Source of the DNA: CAZVCJ01 sp964625745
GTDB taxonomy: Bacteria; Chloroflexota; Anaerolineae; VGOG01
Assembly: GCA_964625745.1 (NCBI GenBank)
Contig: CAZVCJ010000033.1
Coordinates: 1 to 31,419 of the forward strand
Direction of reading: 5' to 3'
Length of the DNA stretch: 31,419 nucleotides
The position numbers and the translations under genes were made by a program. The notes under the pieces were generated by a model. The model ran no database searches. It saw only the letters and a list, made by a program, of their open reading frames with translations, and was not told where the DNA came from. The stretch's first letter is position 1. Each line of letters begins with the position of its first letter. Of the stretch, positions 7,872-16,812 are shown one piece after another.

Positions 7872-8083
7872 AGCGGGAGGTCCTGAAAATGCCTCTCGCT
7901 TTTGCTTTTTGGGTTGGGCATCGTGCTGGTGGTTGACTTGCAAGGGCTTCTAGCGTATAATATCAAGCAACACGGGATGTCTCACCGGTTTCCGCAAAAG
8001 CCCTGTTTGGGTATTAAGATATCCACCTAATATCCCAAATCGGGTGACTAGGTGGGCGGGTGTCCAGACAATAAGAGTTAGGC
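7872..8083 (+). repeat. Terminator-promoter module, copy 3 (promoter-only cassette)
   Basis: The terminator stem (7872-7880 with 7892-7900, one G-T pair) and T-rich tail are followed by TTGACT (7933-7938), 17 bp and TATAAT (7956-7961). The leader holds TTTGGGTATTA pairing with TAATATCCCAAA (about 8009-8041). It ends with GTCCAGACAATAAGAGTTA, shared with copy 2, and a GTTAGGC core at 8077-8083. Between attC site 2 and this core there is no gene, so the segment 7802-8077 behaves like an ORF-less cassette that supplies a promoter to the TIR pair. Confidence 0.75.
7933..7961 (+). promoter_or_regulatory. Consensus promoter for the membrane protein/TIR pair
   Basis: TTGACT and TATAAT with a 17-bp spacer. 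The leader to ATG 8113 is about 145 nt and contains an inverted repeat and the attC core. Confidence 0.75.
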
Positions 8084-8112
8084 TGCACAATCGCTATAGG
8101 AGAGAGGATTAG

Positions 8113-8724
8113 ATGGAAGCGAAATCAAGAAGTGTGAGATCATACTTGAGATTTATGCTTAAGTCACCGATTAACGCTTGGTGGGTAACGGCTACATTTG
8201 TGATAGAAGTGCTGGGCATTGTTCTCCCCTTTGTTCTCCTGAGTGATACTATTACTCTCTCCAGGCTATGGTTGATAATACTGCTTTTACCGACTGCCTT
8301 TTTGGTGTCCTTCAGCATTCTTGTCGCCGCAGTAGTTCTTTTCAAAGGGTGGGAGATTTTTTCTGAAACCTATGATCAAGTTCGTGTTCTGGATATCATA
8401 CGGGTCGAAGGTGAGCAAGTATTCCTCCTAGAAGGTATACGAAGCTTCAAAGATGGTTCAGTCTTCGAGATTTACTACCAAACAATCCGGTCTGTAGAAG
8501 TATCGCTTGGCCTGGTAAAAACGGTACATCAGCAGGAAGATGGCATAGTTCAAGCAAAACTGCTTTGGATCAAGCCCGGTCGGTTGCGCGACATTGAGAC
8601 AAACAAGGTGCTAAAGCGGAATCTCATCATACGCCGAACCCTAAGTAGCGACATTGTATCGAGATGGATCACCAATGAAGCAAACATAAAGCTTGAGTTG
8701 CACAAACGGGGGATTGAAGAATGA
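8113..8724 (+). CDS. Two-TM membrane protein paired with a TIR protein
   Basis: A 203-residue protein with two hydrophobic helices (about 22-43 and 51-75) and a cytosolic C-terminal domain of about 125 residues rich in beta segments (VRVLDIIRVEGEQVFLLEGI). I do not recognise the family. GGAGAGAGGA at 8099-8108 sets the start. The stop overlaps the ATG of the TIR gene (ATGA 8721-8724), so the two are translationally coupled and probably form one system. By analogy with other two-gene systems, this protein may sense membrane damage or infection, or anchor the TIR effector; that is inference. Confidence 0.75.
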   Translation: MEAKSRSVRSYLRFMLKSPINAWWVTATFVIEVLGIVLPFVLLSDTITLSRLWLIILLLPTAFLVSFSILVAAVVLFKGWEIFSETYDQVRVLDIIRVEGEQVFLLEGIRSFKDGSVFEIYYQTIRSVEVSLGLVKTVHQQEDGIVQAKLLWIKPGRLRDIETNKVLKRNLIIRRTLSSDIVSRWITNEANIKLELHKRGIEE

Positions 8725-9689
8725 ACACCCATCCCAAGGCATTTGTCAGCTATAGCCATGCCGACCGCGATATCGCCACACGTGTTGCAGAGAAACTCCG
8801 ATCTGGCGGAATCGAAGTCTGGTTCGATAAGTGGGAGATTTTGCCAGGAGATTCTCTGATTCGTAAGATCTTTGAGGAAGGACTTTCAGGAGCGGACGCC
8901 TTCATTGTCTTACTCTCGCGAAACAGTGTTGAATCGCGTTGGGTGCAACAAGAACTTGATGTTGCTTTCATAAGCAAAATCGAAGGAGTGACTCGTGTCA
9001 TTCCAGTACTGGTTGATGATGTCCAAGTTCCTGATCATCTCCGTACACTGAGATGGGTAGACATGAGCCGAGACTTCGACGAGGCGATTCGTGAGTTGCA
9101 GAGGGCCATATTCCAAGTGTATGAGCGCCCCCCTATAGGCCAACCTCCAGACTTCGTGCAAAGGGGATTAGCGTCTATTGGAGGGCTTTCTCCGATTGCA
9201 ACAGCACTAGGCTTATTTCTTGTTTCCACTGGAGAACCTGACAGAGGACGGGAAGAGAGCTTCAGTGCTGCAAGGCTATCCGAGGAAATGGGACTCTCTC
9301 CAGAAGAAACAGATGATGCAGTAGATGAACTGGAAAGTCTTGGCCTTGTGAAAACGCTGAACTACCTTGGGACCTTTCCATTTTCACATGGCGATGTCAC
9401 GCCTACATATGCCCTATTCTTGCACTTTCAAGGCGAAGGATTCGACTACAACCCAGAAGAAGATATCAAATCTGTGGCATCTGCGATCGTGGCGCAAAAA
9501 CAGATCGACGGCAATGGACTGGCGGAGCATACTGAGTTATCCCCCCTTCGTATCAACCGAGCTGTTGGATACCTGAAAGACTATGGCCTCATCAGAGTGA
9601 TTCAGGCATTGGGAACGGCTCCCTACGACTTTGACATAGTAGAGGCGACAGGAGCTACAAGACGCTTTGTTGCGGAAAAATGCAAATAG
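8721..9689 (+). CDS. TIR-domain protein with C-terminal winged-helix-like region
   Basis: The TIR domain spans about 5-135: AFVSYSHAD, the BB-loop region EVWFDKWEILPGDS, then LSRNSVESRWVQQEL. Glu78 occupies the position of the catalytic Glu of TIR NAD-degrading enzymes. Residues about 150-322 carry two similar segments (SAARLSEEMGLSPEETDDAVDELESLGLV and NGLAEHTELSPLRINRAVGYLKDYGLIRV in outline) that read as paired winged-helix units. Bacterial TIR proteins are commonly NADase effectors of antiphage systems such as Thoeris, TIR-CBASS and TIR-APAZ. The coupled membrane partner is not part of those systems as I know them. It is carried in an attC-bounded cassette. Confidence 0.85.
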   Translation: MNTHPKAFVSYSHADRDIATRVAEKLRSGGIEVWFDKWEILPGDSLIRKIFEEGLSGADAFIVLLSRNSVESRWVQQELDVAFISKIEGVTRVIPVLVDDVQVPDHLRTLRWVDMSRDFDEAIRELQRAIFQVYERPPIGQPPDFVQRGLASIGGLSPIATALGLFLVSTGEPDRGREESFSAARLSEEMGLSPEETDDAVDELESLGLVKTLNYLGTFPFSHGDVTPTYALFLHFQGEGFDYNPEEDIKSVASAIVAQKQIDGNGLAEHTELSPLRINRAVGYLKDYGLIRVIQALGTAPYDFDIVEATGATRRFVAEKCK

Positions 9690-9706
9690 TACTCTGACGA
9701 GGTGCG

Positions 9707-9713
9707 GCCCAAC
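9707..9713 (+). repeat. Left core of attC site 3, split by an insertion
   Basis: GCCCAAC (RYYYAAC) lies 17 bp after the TIR stop. Its extended sequence GTGCGGCCCAAC is nearly complementary to the cassette start GTTAGGCTGCAC at 8077. Nine bases later the element at 9723 begins. Confidence 0.7.
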
Positions 9714-9722
9714 CACCGCATG

Positions 9723-9998
9723 GTGTGTCCTGAAGCTGTCGTCCGCTAACCGGTGGAAGTCCGGTCGTGACTTCGACAGGCTCCGTCCAGGGGTAACTGT
9801 CAGGAGGTCACGTAGCAGGCAACCAATGAGGTCTCACGGGGTCAGTGGTCCACAACCATTGTAATCGCTGAAAGTACGGTTCAAGGTGGCGGGGGATGGA
9901 AACCGGGATATGGTAGAGGTACTGAGGCACTCTCAGAGGAAACGGAGAGCAAACTGGGCGGCCCTACCTGAGTTCCAGGCGCCATCCCCTGACTCTAC
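9723..9998 (+). mobile_element. ORF-less group II intron-like element, copy A, inside attC
   Basis: This 276-nt insertion has 5' end GTGTG and 3' end CTAC, consistent with group II intron ends (GUGYG...AY). Visible helices include ACCGG/CCGGT around TGGAAGT, and CGTGAC/GTCACG, which appears as CGTGG/CCACG in copy B. There is also a hairpin CCACAACC.../...GGTT..GTGG enclosing GCTGAAAGTAC. GGGGATGG, GGTAGAG, CCATCCCC and CTCTACC occur in that order, which would form a pseudoknot. No reverse transcriptase is encoded and I cannot place a standard domain V near the 3' end. Removing it restores a 128-bp attC. Confidence 0.65.
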
Positions 9999-10110
9999 CA
10001 ACGGACCGCGCTCCGCGCGCGCAAATCGGCGGCCAAACGCGCATTGTAGTTAGTCTTGTAGCGAAGGTGCTCACCACGCGCCCGCGCGGTGGCTGAACCT
10101 ACCGTTATGC
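9999..10110 (+). repeat. Right part of attC site 3
   Basis: GTTATGC at 10104-10110 is the right core. After excision of copy A, CAACGGACCGCGC in the left arm pairs with the right arm (CAGCCACCGCGC as reverse complement), leaving a base unpaired as in real attC hairpins. Total length without the insertion is 128 bp, like sites 1, 2 and 5. Confidence 0.65.
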
Positions 10111-10168
10111 GGCGGCGTCACGGGCCTAAGGCGTAGCACTCAACCGATGGGGGATTATACATGTAGAT

Positions 10169-11053
10169 ATGGATGAAATGGCAGCGGCTTACGAGCAATT
10201 GACACAAAGATTCGTTCAATGGGCTCAGACTGAGGACAATATCCGCGCCGCAGTCGTTATCGGCTCACGAGCGCGGCTTGATCATCCTGCGGACGAATGG
10301 TCTGACCTGGATGTACTCATCTTTGCGAGTGACCCAGAACCCTATTGGGCGACAAGCAACTGGCTTCACCATGTAGGCAACCCGTGGCTGACCTTCGTAG
10401 AGCCGACTCCCGACGGTAGTGGTTTTGAGCGGCGGGTCTTGTTCGAAGGGGGATTGGATGTAGATTTCGTTCCAGACCTTGTCGCTGACCTTCAAGCGAT
10501 GTTGGATCAGGGCTTTCCGCCAGATATTGCCGATATGATTCACCGTGGTATACGCTTCTTGGTGGATAAGGATGGCTTTTCAGAGCGACTCCAGGGTATC
10601 AAGATCGATCCGCCTCTCTATTCCCCGCCGACCGAATCCGAGTTTCTCAATTTGGTGAATGACTTTTGGTATCACACGGCTTGGACTGGGAAGCACCTGC
10701 GCCGTGGAGAACTATGGTGGGCGAAGTCCTGTTGTGATGGCTACCTTAAGCATTTGCTGCACCAAATGATGGAATGGCACACGCGTGTATCCAGGGGTGA
10801 GGGGGTAGATACTTGGATGCGAGGGCGGTTCCTGGAAGAATGGGCCGATGCACGGGCAGTGGAATCCTTGCCAGTAGTCTTTGCTCACTACGACGAAGAA
10901 GATGTATGGCGGGCGTTGATGGCGACGATGGAGCTATTTCGTTGGTTAGCGGCTGAGACAGCAGACCTGTTGGGATATTCGTATCCCTCCTTTGGCGAAG
11001 AGCGTGCAGCAGCATTCGTACAGGGGCTATTCTCGGGGAGAACGCATCCATAG
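10169..11053 (+). CDS. ANT(6)-like aminoglycoside adenylyltransferase family protein
   Basis: A 294-residue protein of about the length usual for aminoglycoside 6-adenylyltransferases. The motif AAVVIGSRARLDHPADEWSD places Gly32-Ser33 and the metal ligands Asp46 and Asp48 (SDLDVLIF) as in the family. A third acidic patch, GGLDVDFVPD, follows near residue 100. The helical C-terminal domain has FWYHTAWTGKHLRRGELWWAK, typical of the streptomycin adenylyltransferase family. Transfer of AMP to an aminoglycoside is the known activity of the family; the real substrate here is untested. It is bounded by complementary cassette ends (GTTATGCGGCGG at 10104, CCGCCGCATAAC ending at 11066). Confidence 0.8.
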   Translation: MDEMAAAYEQLTQRFVQWAQTEDNIRAAVVIGSRARLDHPADEWSDLDVLIFASDPEPYWATSNWLHHVGNPWLTFVEPTPDGSGFERRVLFEGGLDVDFVPDLVADLQAMLDQGFPPDIADMIHRGIRFLVDKDGFSERLQGIKIDPPLYSPPTESEFLNLVNDFWYHTAWTGKHLRRGELWWAKSCCDGYLKHLLHQMMEWHTRVSRGEGVDTWMRGRFLEEWADARAVESLPVVFAHYDEEDVWRALMATMELFRWLAAETADLLGYSYPSFGEERAAAFVQGLFSGRTHP

Positions 11054-11059
11054 GCCGCC

Positions 11060-11158
11060 GCATAACAAGTCGCTCTGCGATCCGTTCGCTCGAAACCACG
11101 CACTGCGATTCGTTCGCCCAAAGCGTAGGGTATGAGCGGGGAAGCTCGCAGGTTAGTT
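11060..11158 (+). repeat. attC-like recombination site 4
   Basis: The left core GCATAAC (11060-11066) exactly mirrors the start of its own cassette. The right core is probably GTTAGTT (11152-11158), an imperfect GTTRRRY, 99 bp in all. The arms pair less well than in other sites. Inside is a short direct repeat, CTGCGATYCGTTCGCYC. Confidence 0.5.
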
Positions 11159-11224
11159 TGGTCGAACCTTATACAACTGTGTGTCCATGTAGGTGCGACA
11201 GGTCGCTGGGCGAGAGGATAAGGC

Positions 11225-11461
11225 ATGATTAAATACAAGAAGGTCACAAGAACTACCGAAGAGATCTCCTCTGTCAAATGCGACAAATGTGGAAAAGAGT
11301 ATGATGCAGGCGATTTCGAAGTGCAGGAGTTTCACCATATCAGCTTTTGCGGCGGTTACGCTTCTGTGTTTGGGGATGGAACTCAGGTTGAGTGTGACAT
11401 CTGCCAACATTGCCTGTATGAGATGATAGGTGAATTTTGCAGATGCAAGGAAGCAACATAA
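11225..11461 (+). CDS. Small zinc-ribbon protein
   Basis: A 78-residue protein with two metal-binding clusters: CDKCGKEY near residue 19 and CDICQHCLYEMIGEFCRC near the C-terminus. Between them lies a short beta-rich core (HHISFCGGYASVFGDG). AGGATAAGG precedes the ATG. I have seen related short zinc-ribbon proteins as orphan hypothetical genes, but no function is known to me. The stop codon lies within ACATAAC (11456-11462), a possible attC left core, as expected for a cassette gene. Confidence 0.65.
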   Translation: MIKYKKVTRTTEEISSVKCDKCGKEYDAGDFEVQEFHHISFCGGYASVFGDGTQVECDICQHCLYEMIGEFCRCKEAT

Positions 11462-11604
11462 CAACTCGCAGGGTCAGTGAGGAATTGTATTTCAAGCGGT
11501 TTGGAAGGACCCAGCCGGATGAAGTCAGAAGCATTGAGCGCATCCTGGCCGAGCGCGAACGGAAGAAAGCAAGGCGCACAGAACGCCCACCAACGGAGCA
11601 GTGA
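11443..11604 (+). CDS. Short charged ORF overlapping the zinc-ribbon gene
   Basis: A 53-residue frame from ATG 11443, overlapping the previous gene by 19 bp. The core reads ELYFKRFGRTQPDEVRSIER, followed by a highly charged helix ending RPPTEQ. The amino-acid pattern looks like real protein, but the first dozen residues cross the possible attC core and look artificial. It may be the 3' end of an older gene, or a small DNA-binding partner of the HicB-like ORF that follows. No ribosome site is evident. Confidence 0.35.
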   Translation: MQGSNITTRRVSEELYFKRFGRTQPDEVRSIERILAERERKKARRTERPPTEQ

Positions 11605-11619
11605 AGCCTGGGTTTGGAC

Positions 11620-11837
11620 ATGGTTGATTTGAAGGCTTTCAGCAAGTACATTTTATCTTTCTTCAAGACCAACTGGACGTTGGAGGACTACCCGGTCCGA
11701 TTCCGGCATTTTCGGGTTGACGAATCGGGAGCCAGGCGGAGACTAACGCCTGTCCCGTGGATGGCACGGGTGATCAACTGGCCGCTGATGTTCGGTCACG
11801 GCCAGACGAAAGAAGAAGCCTACGCGGAGGTGTTGTT

Positions 11838-11844
<7 letters not shown>
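11620..11844 (+). CDS. HicB-like short protein, probably C-terminally truncated
   Basis: A 74-residue protein from ATG 11620 (a TTG two codons upstream is possible). The pattern VPWMARVINWPLMFGHGQTKEEAYAEV resembles HicB-type antitoxin folds, where a beta sheet ends in G.G.T.EEA followed by a helix. The helix stops abruptly at VLLW, and the stop overlaps the ATG of the ABC ATPase (ATGGTAA). Family members normally continue for several more turns, so the 3' end may have been lost when the ABC operon was joined here. The assignment rests on pattern similarity only. Confidence 0.45.
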
Positions 11845-12563
<719 letters not shown>

Positions 12564-12567
12564 CGCC

Positions 12568-14955
12568 ATGAACATGAAAAAGATCAACCTTAAACTCTGG
12601 CGCGATATCCGTCAGCAAAAGTGGCAGTTCTCGGCGCTCGCCTTGATCATCCTCCTGGGCGTGCTCAGTTACGGCGGCATGATGGGGATGATAGACGACG
12701 TGGAAAAGTCACTCGATCACACGCTGGATGAGTTACGCTTCCAGGATTTCGTGGTCGCCTTCGAGGGTACCGCTCCAGAGAGTGTGGTGCAGGAAGTGGC
12801 CGGCCTGGATAACGTGCAGGCGGTGACGGGGCGGCTGGTGATAGACACCGGTCTGTACGTCAGTGAGGACACCCAGGCCCACGCTCGACTGATTGGCGTG
12901 CCCATCGCTGCCCAGCCAGCGGTGAACCAACTCTATATCAAGCAGGGCCGCTATTTGCAGGAGGGAGATGGGCTGGTGGCCGTGTTGGATCATCACTTCG
13001 CCGACTATTACGGCTACGGCCCCGGCACGATGCTCCACCCCATCGTCAACGGTGAGCGCCTGAACGTTACGGTCGTGGGGGTGAGCGTCAGCCCGGAGTA
13101 TCTGATGGCTGTGTCCTCTGCAGAAAACCTCTTGCCCTCGCCCAGCGGTTTCGCCGTGTTGTTCATGCCCCAGGGGGAGTTGCAACAACTCATTGGTGCA
13201 GAGGGAACCATCAACGAACTGAATGTGCTCCTCAAGGAACATTCGCCGGATCAGGTTGACCAGGCTATCGCCCAGGTCAGGAAGGCGGCGGGTGATGCAA
13301 CCGTCCACTCGGTGGTCAAGAGGGCCGACAATCCATCGTATAGCCTGTTGATGCTGGACCTGGAAGGTGGCCGGGAGATGATGGGCATGATTCCTTCCAT
13401 GTTTCTTATCATCGCGGCCATGTCCATCTACGTCTTCCTCAGCCGCATGGTGCAGGCGCAGCGGTCGCAGATCGGCGTGCTCAAGGCCCTGGGCTACAGC
13501 CAATGGGCGGTGATGCGTTATTACCTCTTCTTCTCCGCCATCGTTGCCGCGGTCGGCTCGGTGATCGGGGTTGTCCTGAGTTACCCGGTCGGGAAGGCCT
13601 TTGTCCAGGCCTATGCCGGTGAGTTCGGGTTGCCGTTCGTCACTGCCAGGTTTCACCTGGGCGCATCTATCGAGGCGATTGGCATCACCCTCTTTGCCTG
13701 CCTCCTGGCCGGCCTGTTTCCGGCTCGCGCTTCTGCCAGGATAGCCCCGGCCCAGGCGATGCGCTTCGATCCCTCGGCAGCGCTGGTCAAAGGCTCCGGC
13801 CCCCTTCTGGAGCGGGTTCTGGGCCTCGTCTTTCATCTGAGCATGACCACCAGAATCGCCTTGCGCAACCTCTTTCGCAACCGGCGGCGCACGTTGACCA
13901 CGGCCCTGGGCTTTATCTTCGCCTTCATCGTCCTGCTGGTCTGCTGGTCCATGTTCGACGGCATGGGCCACATGCTGGATGTCCAGTTCCGCCAGACAGA
14001 TCGGTGGGACTTGCAGGCGCTGTTCTCACAGCCTCAATCCAGCGCGCTGATAGATCAGGTCAAGGGCTGGCCGGGCGTGAAGGCGGCTGAGCCGGTGTTC
14101 CAGATGCCGGTTACGCTCAAGTCGGCGACGGTGACGAAGGATGCCTTCCTGATCGCCATCGCGCCCGATGCCACATTGCACGGCTTTCAGTTGCCCAGAG
14201 GCAAAACGCCAGCCGAAGTGCTGGCGCCAGGCCATGCCCTGTTATCTTCCAGCCTGGGCGAAAAACTGGGGGTGAAGACGGGAGATGAGATCACCCTCCA
14301 AATCCCTCTGGGTTCGCAGGGGGTGATCGTGGATACCAGCAGCGGCGAGGTGATGAGTCCTGGGGTGTACGTCAGCCTGGCCTGGCTGCAAGAGAAGGCC
14401 GGCGGCATGGCGGTGTTCAACGGCCTGCTGCTGCGGGTGGATAGTGGGCAGCGGCCAAACGTCAGGAAGATGCTCTACCAGGTGCCGGGGGTGGCCAGTG
14501 TGGACCTCAAGCAGGAGGTTGCCACGGGCTGGCAATCGCTCATGGGGTTGTATTACGTGATGATGGGCACCTTTCTGATTTTTGCCCTGGTGATCGCTGG
14601 GGCGGTCATCTTCAACACCATGACGGTCAATGTGCTGGAGCGCCAGCGGGAGATCGCGACCATGCGCGCCCTGGGCCAGAGCCGGGGCCGTTTGCGGGGC
14701 ATGATCACCCTGGAGAATGTAGTCATTGGGCTGCTGGCGTTGGTGCCGGGATTGGTGCTGGGGTCGGTGGCCACCTACTATTTCTTCCAGGTTTTCAACT
14801 CTTCGGCTGATTTCAACATGCCGTACTACATCTCCCTGCAAAGTTACATCATCGTCACCCTCCTCATCTTTGCCACCGCGCTCCTATCTCAGTTGCCGGC
14901 CATGCGGCGGGTGAACCGGATGAACCTGGCCGAGGCGACGAAGGTAATGACCTAA
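12568..14955 (+). CDS. FtsX-domain ABC transporter permease
   Basis: A 795-residue permease starting MNMKKINLKLWRD at 12568, 4 bp after the ATPase stop; the longer open frame from 12499 would overlap the ATPase gene. It has an N-terminal TM (about 20-40), an extracytoplasmic MacB-like domain, a first FtsX block of three TMs (about 270-400) with VQAQRSQIGVLKALGYSQW, then a second TM and extracytoplasmic domain, and a second FtsX block (about 680-790) with ERQREIATMRALGQSRGR. The duplicated architecture means a single chain could supply both FtsX units. Probable role: mechanotransmission-type export. Confidence 0.9.
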   Translation: MNMKKINLKLWRDIRQQKWQFSALALIILLGVLSYGGMMGMIDDVEKSLDHTLDELRFQDFVVAFEGTAPESVVQEVAGLDNVQAVTGRLVIDTGLYVSEDTQAHARLIGVPIAAQPAVNQLYIKQGRYLQEGDGLVAVLDHHFADYYGYGPGTMLHPIVNGERLNVTVVGVSVSPEYLMAVSSAENLLPSPSGFAVLFMPQGELQQLIGAEGTINELNVLLKEHSPDQVDQAIAQVRKAAGDATVHSVVKRADNPSYSLLMLDLEGGREMMGMIPSMFLIIAAMSIYVFLSRMVQAQRSQIGVLKALGYSQWAVMRYYLFFSAIVAAVGSVIGVVLSYPVGKAFVQAYAGEFGLPFVTARFHLGASIEAIGITLFACLLAGLFPARASARIAPAQAMRFDPSAALVKGSGPLLERVLGLVFHLSMTTRIALRNLFRNRRRTLTTALGFIFAFIVLLVCWSMFDGMGHMLDVQFRQTDRWDLQALFSQPQSSALIDQVKGWPGVKAAEPVFQMPVTLKSATVTKDAFLIAIAPDATLHGFQLPRGKTPAEVLAPGHALLSSSLGEKLGVKTGDEITLQIPLGSQGVIVDTSSGEVMSPGVYVSLAWLQEKAGGMAVFNGLLLRVDSGQRPNVRKMLYQVPGVASVDLKQEVATGWQSLMGLYYVMMGTFLIFALVIAGAVIFNTMTVNVLERQREIATMRALGQSRGRLRGMITLENVVIGLLALVPGLVLGSVATYYFFQVFNSSADFNMPYYISLQSYIIVTLLIFATALLSQLPAMRRVNRMNLAEATKVMT

Positions 14956-15050
14956 CTTCTGCTTGACATTTCTGACCTTCAGAACTGTCGGCAGTGATAA
15001 ATTGAAAAACAACTTTATGCGAAAGGAAGCCAGGCAAAAGGAGTGTCGCC

Positions 15051-15923
15051 ATGAGTGTCATCGAAGTCAACCATCTGACCAAGTATTATGGCAAAGCGCG
15101 GGGCATCATTGATGTCTCATTTCACGTGGATGAGGGGGAGATTTTTGGTTTCATCGGGCCGAACGGGGCGGGCAAATCAACCACGATCCGATTGCTCCTG
15201 TCCCTGATTTATCCCACCAGCGGCAGTGCCACCATCTTTGGCCAGGACTGTATCAAGTATGGGCCTGAGCTCAGACAGGAAATCGGATATTTGCCCTCCG
15301 AAGTTTTTTACTACGAGCGGATGAAGGTCATTGACCTGCTCAAATATTCGGCCAGTTTTTACGACAAAGACTGCACGCAGCGCATGCATGAATTGGCCGA
15401 GCTGATGGAGCTGGAGCTGCATCGCCGCATCGAAGACCTCTCTTACGGCAACAGAAAGAAAGTGGGCATTGTGCAGGGGCTCTTGCACCAGCCCAAACTG
15501 CTTTTCCTTGACGAACCCACCGCCGGCCTCGACCCGCTCATGCAGCGAAAATTCTTCCAACTCATCCGCGAGGAGAATCAACGCGGGGTGACGGTCTTTT
15601 TCTCATCGCACATCCTGGGCGAAGTGCAACGCCTGTGCGGCCGCGTAGGCATCATCAAAGAGGGCCGGATCATTGAAATCGCAGATATTCATACCCTGCA
15701 ACAGAGCAATTACAAAAAAGTGAGAGTGGAGGCCAACGATCTCGATGCCGCCTATTTTGACCTCCCCGGCGTGATCAATCTGGAGCACCACAATGGCGTA
15801 GTTCGCTTCTTCTACAAGGGCGACATCAATACAGTCATGCACAAGATCGGCGCACTAACGGTCTCCGATGTGACCATTGAGGAGCCCACTTTGGAAGAGA
15901 TCTTTATGCACTATTACGAGTAG
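15051..15923 (+). CDS. ABC transporter ATPase, BcrA/CcmA type
   Basis: A 290-residue ATPase with Walker A GPNGAGKST, an altered signature LSYGNRKKVGIV and Walker B LLFLDEPTAGLDPL. The roughly 70-residue C-terminal extension is typical of the drug and bacteriocin-immunity ATPases (BcrA, CcmA-like) that partner ABC-2 permeases. AAAAGGAG precedes the ATG. It is the first gene of a three-gene set with two permeases, consistent with an exporter of antibiotics or similar amphiphiles. A TTGACA upstream (14963) has no matching -10. Confidence 0.9.
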   Translation: MSVIEVNHLTKYYGKARGIIDVSFHVDEGEIFGFIGPNGAGKSTTIRLLLSLIYPTSGSATIFGQDCIKYGPELRQEIGYLPSEVFYYERMKVIDLLKYSASFYDKDCTQRMHELAELMELELHRRIEDLSYGNRKKVGIVQGLLHQPKLLFLDEPTAGLDPLMQRKFFQLIREENQRGVTVFFSSHILGEVQRLCGRVGIIKEGRIIEIADIHTLQQSNYKKVRVEANDLDAAYFDLPGVINLEHHNGVVRFFYKGDINTVMHKIGALTVSDVTIEEPTLEEIFMHYYE

Positions 15924-15932
15924 GTGATGACC

Positions 15933-16742
15933 ATGCGTATGAACATTTTCCAGCAAGAGTTCAAAATGCACTTGAGATCCGTGATCACCTGGTCGGTGGC
16001 GGTGGCAGCGTTGATATTGGTCTGTGTTTCGCTGTTCTCCTCTTTTGCCAAAGATGCAGAGCTTCTGAATGAAATGATGGCCAATTTCCCGGAAGAGCTG
16101 CTCACCGCCTTTGGCCTGAACGGCATGGACCTCTCGACGGTTCTGGGCTATTTCGGCTTTGTCTTTCTCTTTGCCCAGATATGTCTGGCGATCCAGGCTG
16201 CGAATTACGGATTTTCGTTGGTCTCTATCGAAGAGAGAGAATGGACGGCCGATTTTCTGTTGGTCAAACCTGTGGGGCGCACCCGGATCCTGACCAGCAA
16301 ATTGCTCGCCGCGCTGAGCGGCTTGACCATCACCAATATCGTCGTCTGGATCAGCAGTTTTGGCTTTATCAATTTGTTCAAAGGGGACAGGACGTATGAA
16401 ACCAACCCCCTGCTGTTGTTGCTGCTGAGTATCGTGGTATTCCAACTGTTTTTCCTGTCCGTCGGCCTGGTGGTTTCGCTGTTGGTGAAAAGGATCAGGA
16501 GCGTGACGCCCTATTCGATGGCGCTTGGATTTGGGATGTACGTGCTGAGCGTTTTTGGCGACATGCTCGGTGAGAGCGCATTGGAAAAGATCACACCCTT
16601 TAAACATTTCGACCCCAATTACATCATCCAACACGGGGCCTATGACGTGCCCCTGGTGCTGATCAGCGTCTCGGTGATTGTGATTTCTCTGGTGGGCAGT
16701 TATGTGCTCTATACCAGGCGGGATATCCCTGCTGTGGTGTGA
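15933..16742 (+). CDS. ABC-2 type permease, first subunit
   Basis: About 270 residues with six predicted TM segments. Possible starts are GTG 15924, ATG 15927, 15933 and 15939. The 15939 start would give MNIF, aligning with the MNIF start of the sister permease at 16813; AGGTGA at 15922-15927 fits 15933 best. The cytosolic loop after TM2 has SIEEREWTADFLLVKPVGRTRIL, the characteristic permease loop that contacts the ATPase. It overlaps or abuts the ATPase stop, indicating an operon. Confidence 0.85.
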   Translation: MRMNIFQQEFKMHLRSVITWSVAVAALILVCVSLFSSFAKDAELLNEMMANFPEELLTAFGLNGMDLSTVLGYFGFVFLFAQICLAIQAANYGFSLVSIEEREWTADFLLVKPVGRTRILTSKLLAALSGLTITNIVVWISSFGFINLFKGDRTYETNPLLLLLLSIVVFQLFFLSVGLVVSLLVKRIRSVTPYSMALGFGMYVLSVFGDMLGESALEKITPFKHFDPNYIIQHGAYDVPLVLISVSVIVISLVGSYVLYTRRDIPAVV

Positions 16743-16756
16743 GGGCGTGTCTCAAA

Positions 16757-16789
16757 AGACTTCGGAAGTCTCAAAGACTTCCGAAGTCT
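16757..16789. repeat. Palindromic repeat, AGACTTCSGAAGTCT pair
   Basis: Two palindromic 15-mers, AGACTTCGGAAGTCT and AGACTTCCGAAGTCT, lie in tandem with a 3-nt gap and are inverted repeats of each other. The same pair, with small changes, occurs after nadE at 29091-29123. It is a REP-like element in an intergenic gap and could form a hairpin between the two permease genes. Confidence 0.7.
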
Positions 16790-16812
16790 GATTTCTGTGA
16801 GGAGGCCAGGAG

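Noticed and set aside
9770..9790. TTCGACAGGCTC repeats at 195-240, 9766 and 21957 as a separate mobile family
   Set aside because: Two occurrences are internal to elements A and C, and the motif is a common short genomic repeat; evidence for an independent element is insufficient.
12733..13971. 412-codon minus-strand frame antisense to the FtsX permease
   Set aside because: Rich in His, Gln and Arg with no hydrophobic core; typical shadow of a membrane-protein gene.
14963..15002. TTGACA upstream of the BcrA-type ATPase as a promoter
   Set aside because: The position 17 bp downstream has no -10-like sequence; the nearest GATAAAT is about 27 bp away.
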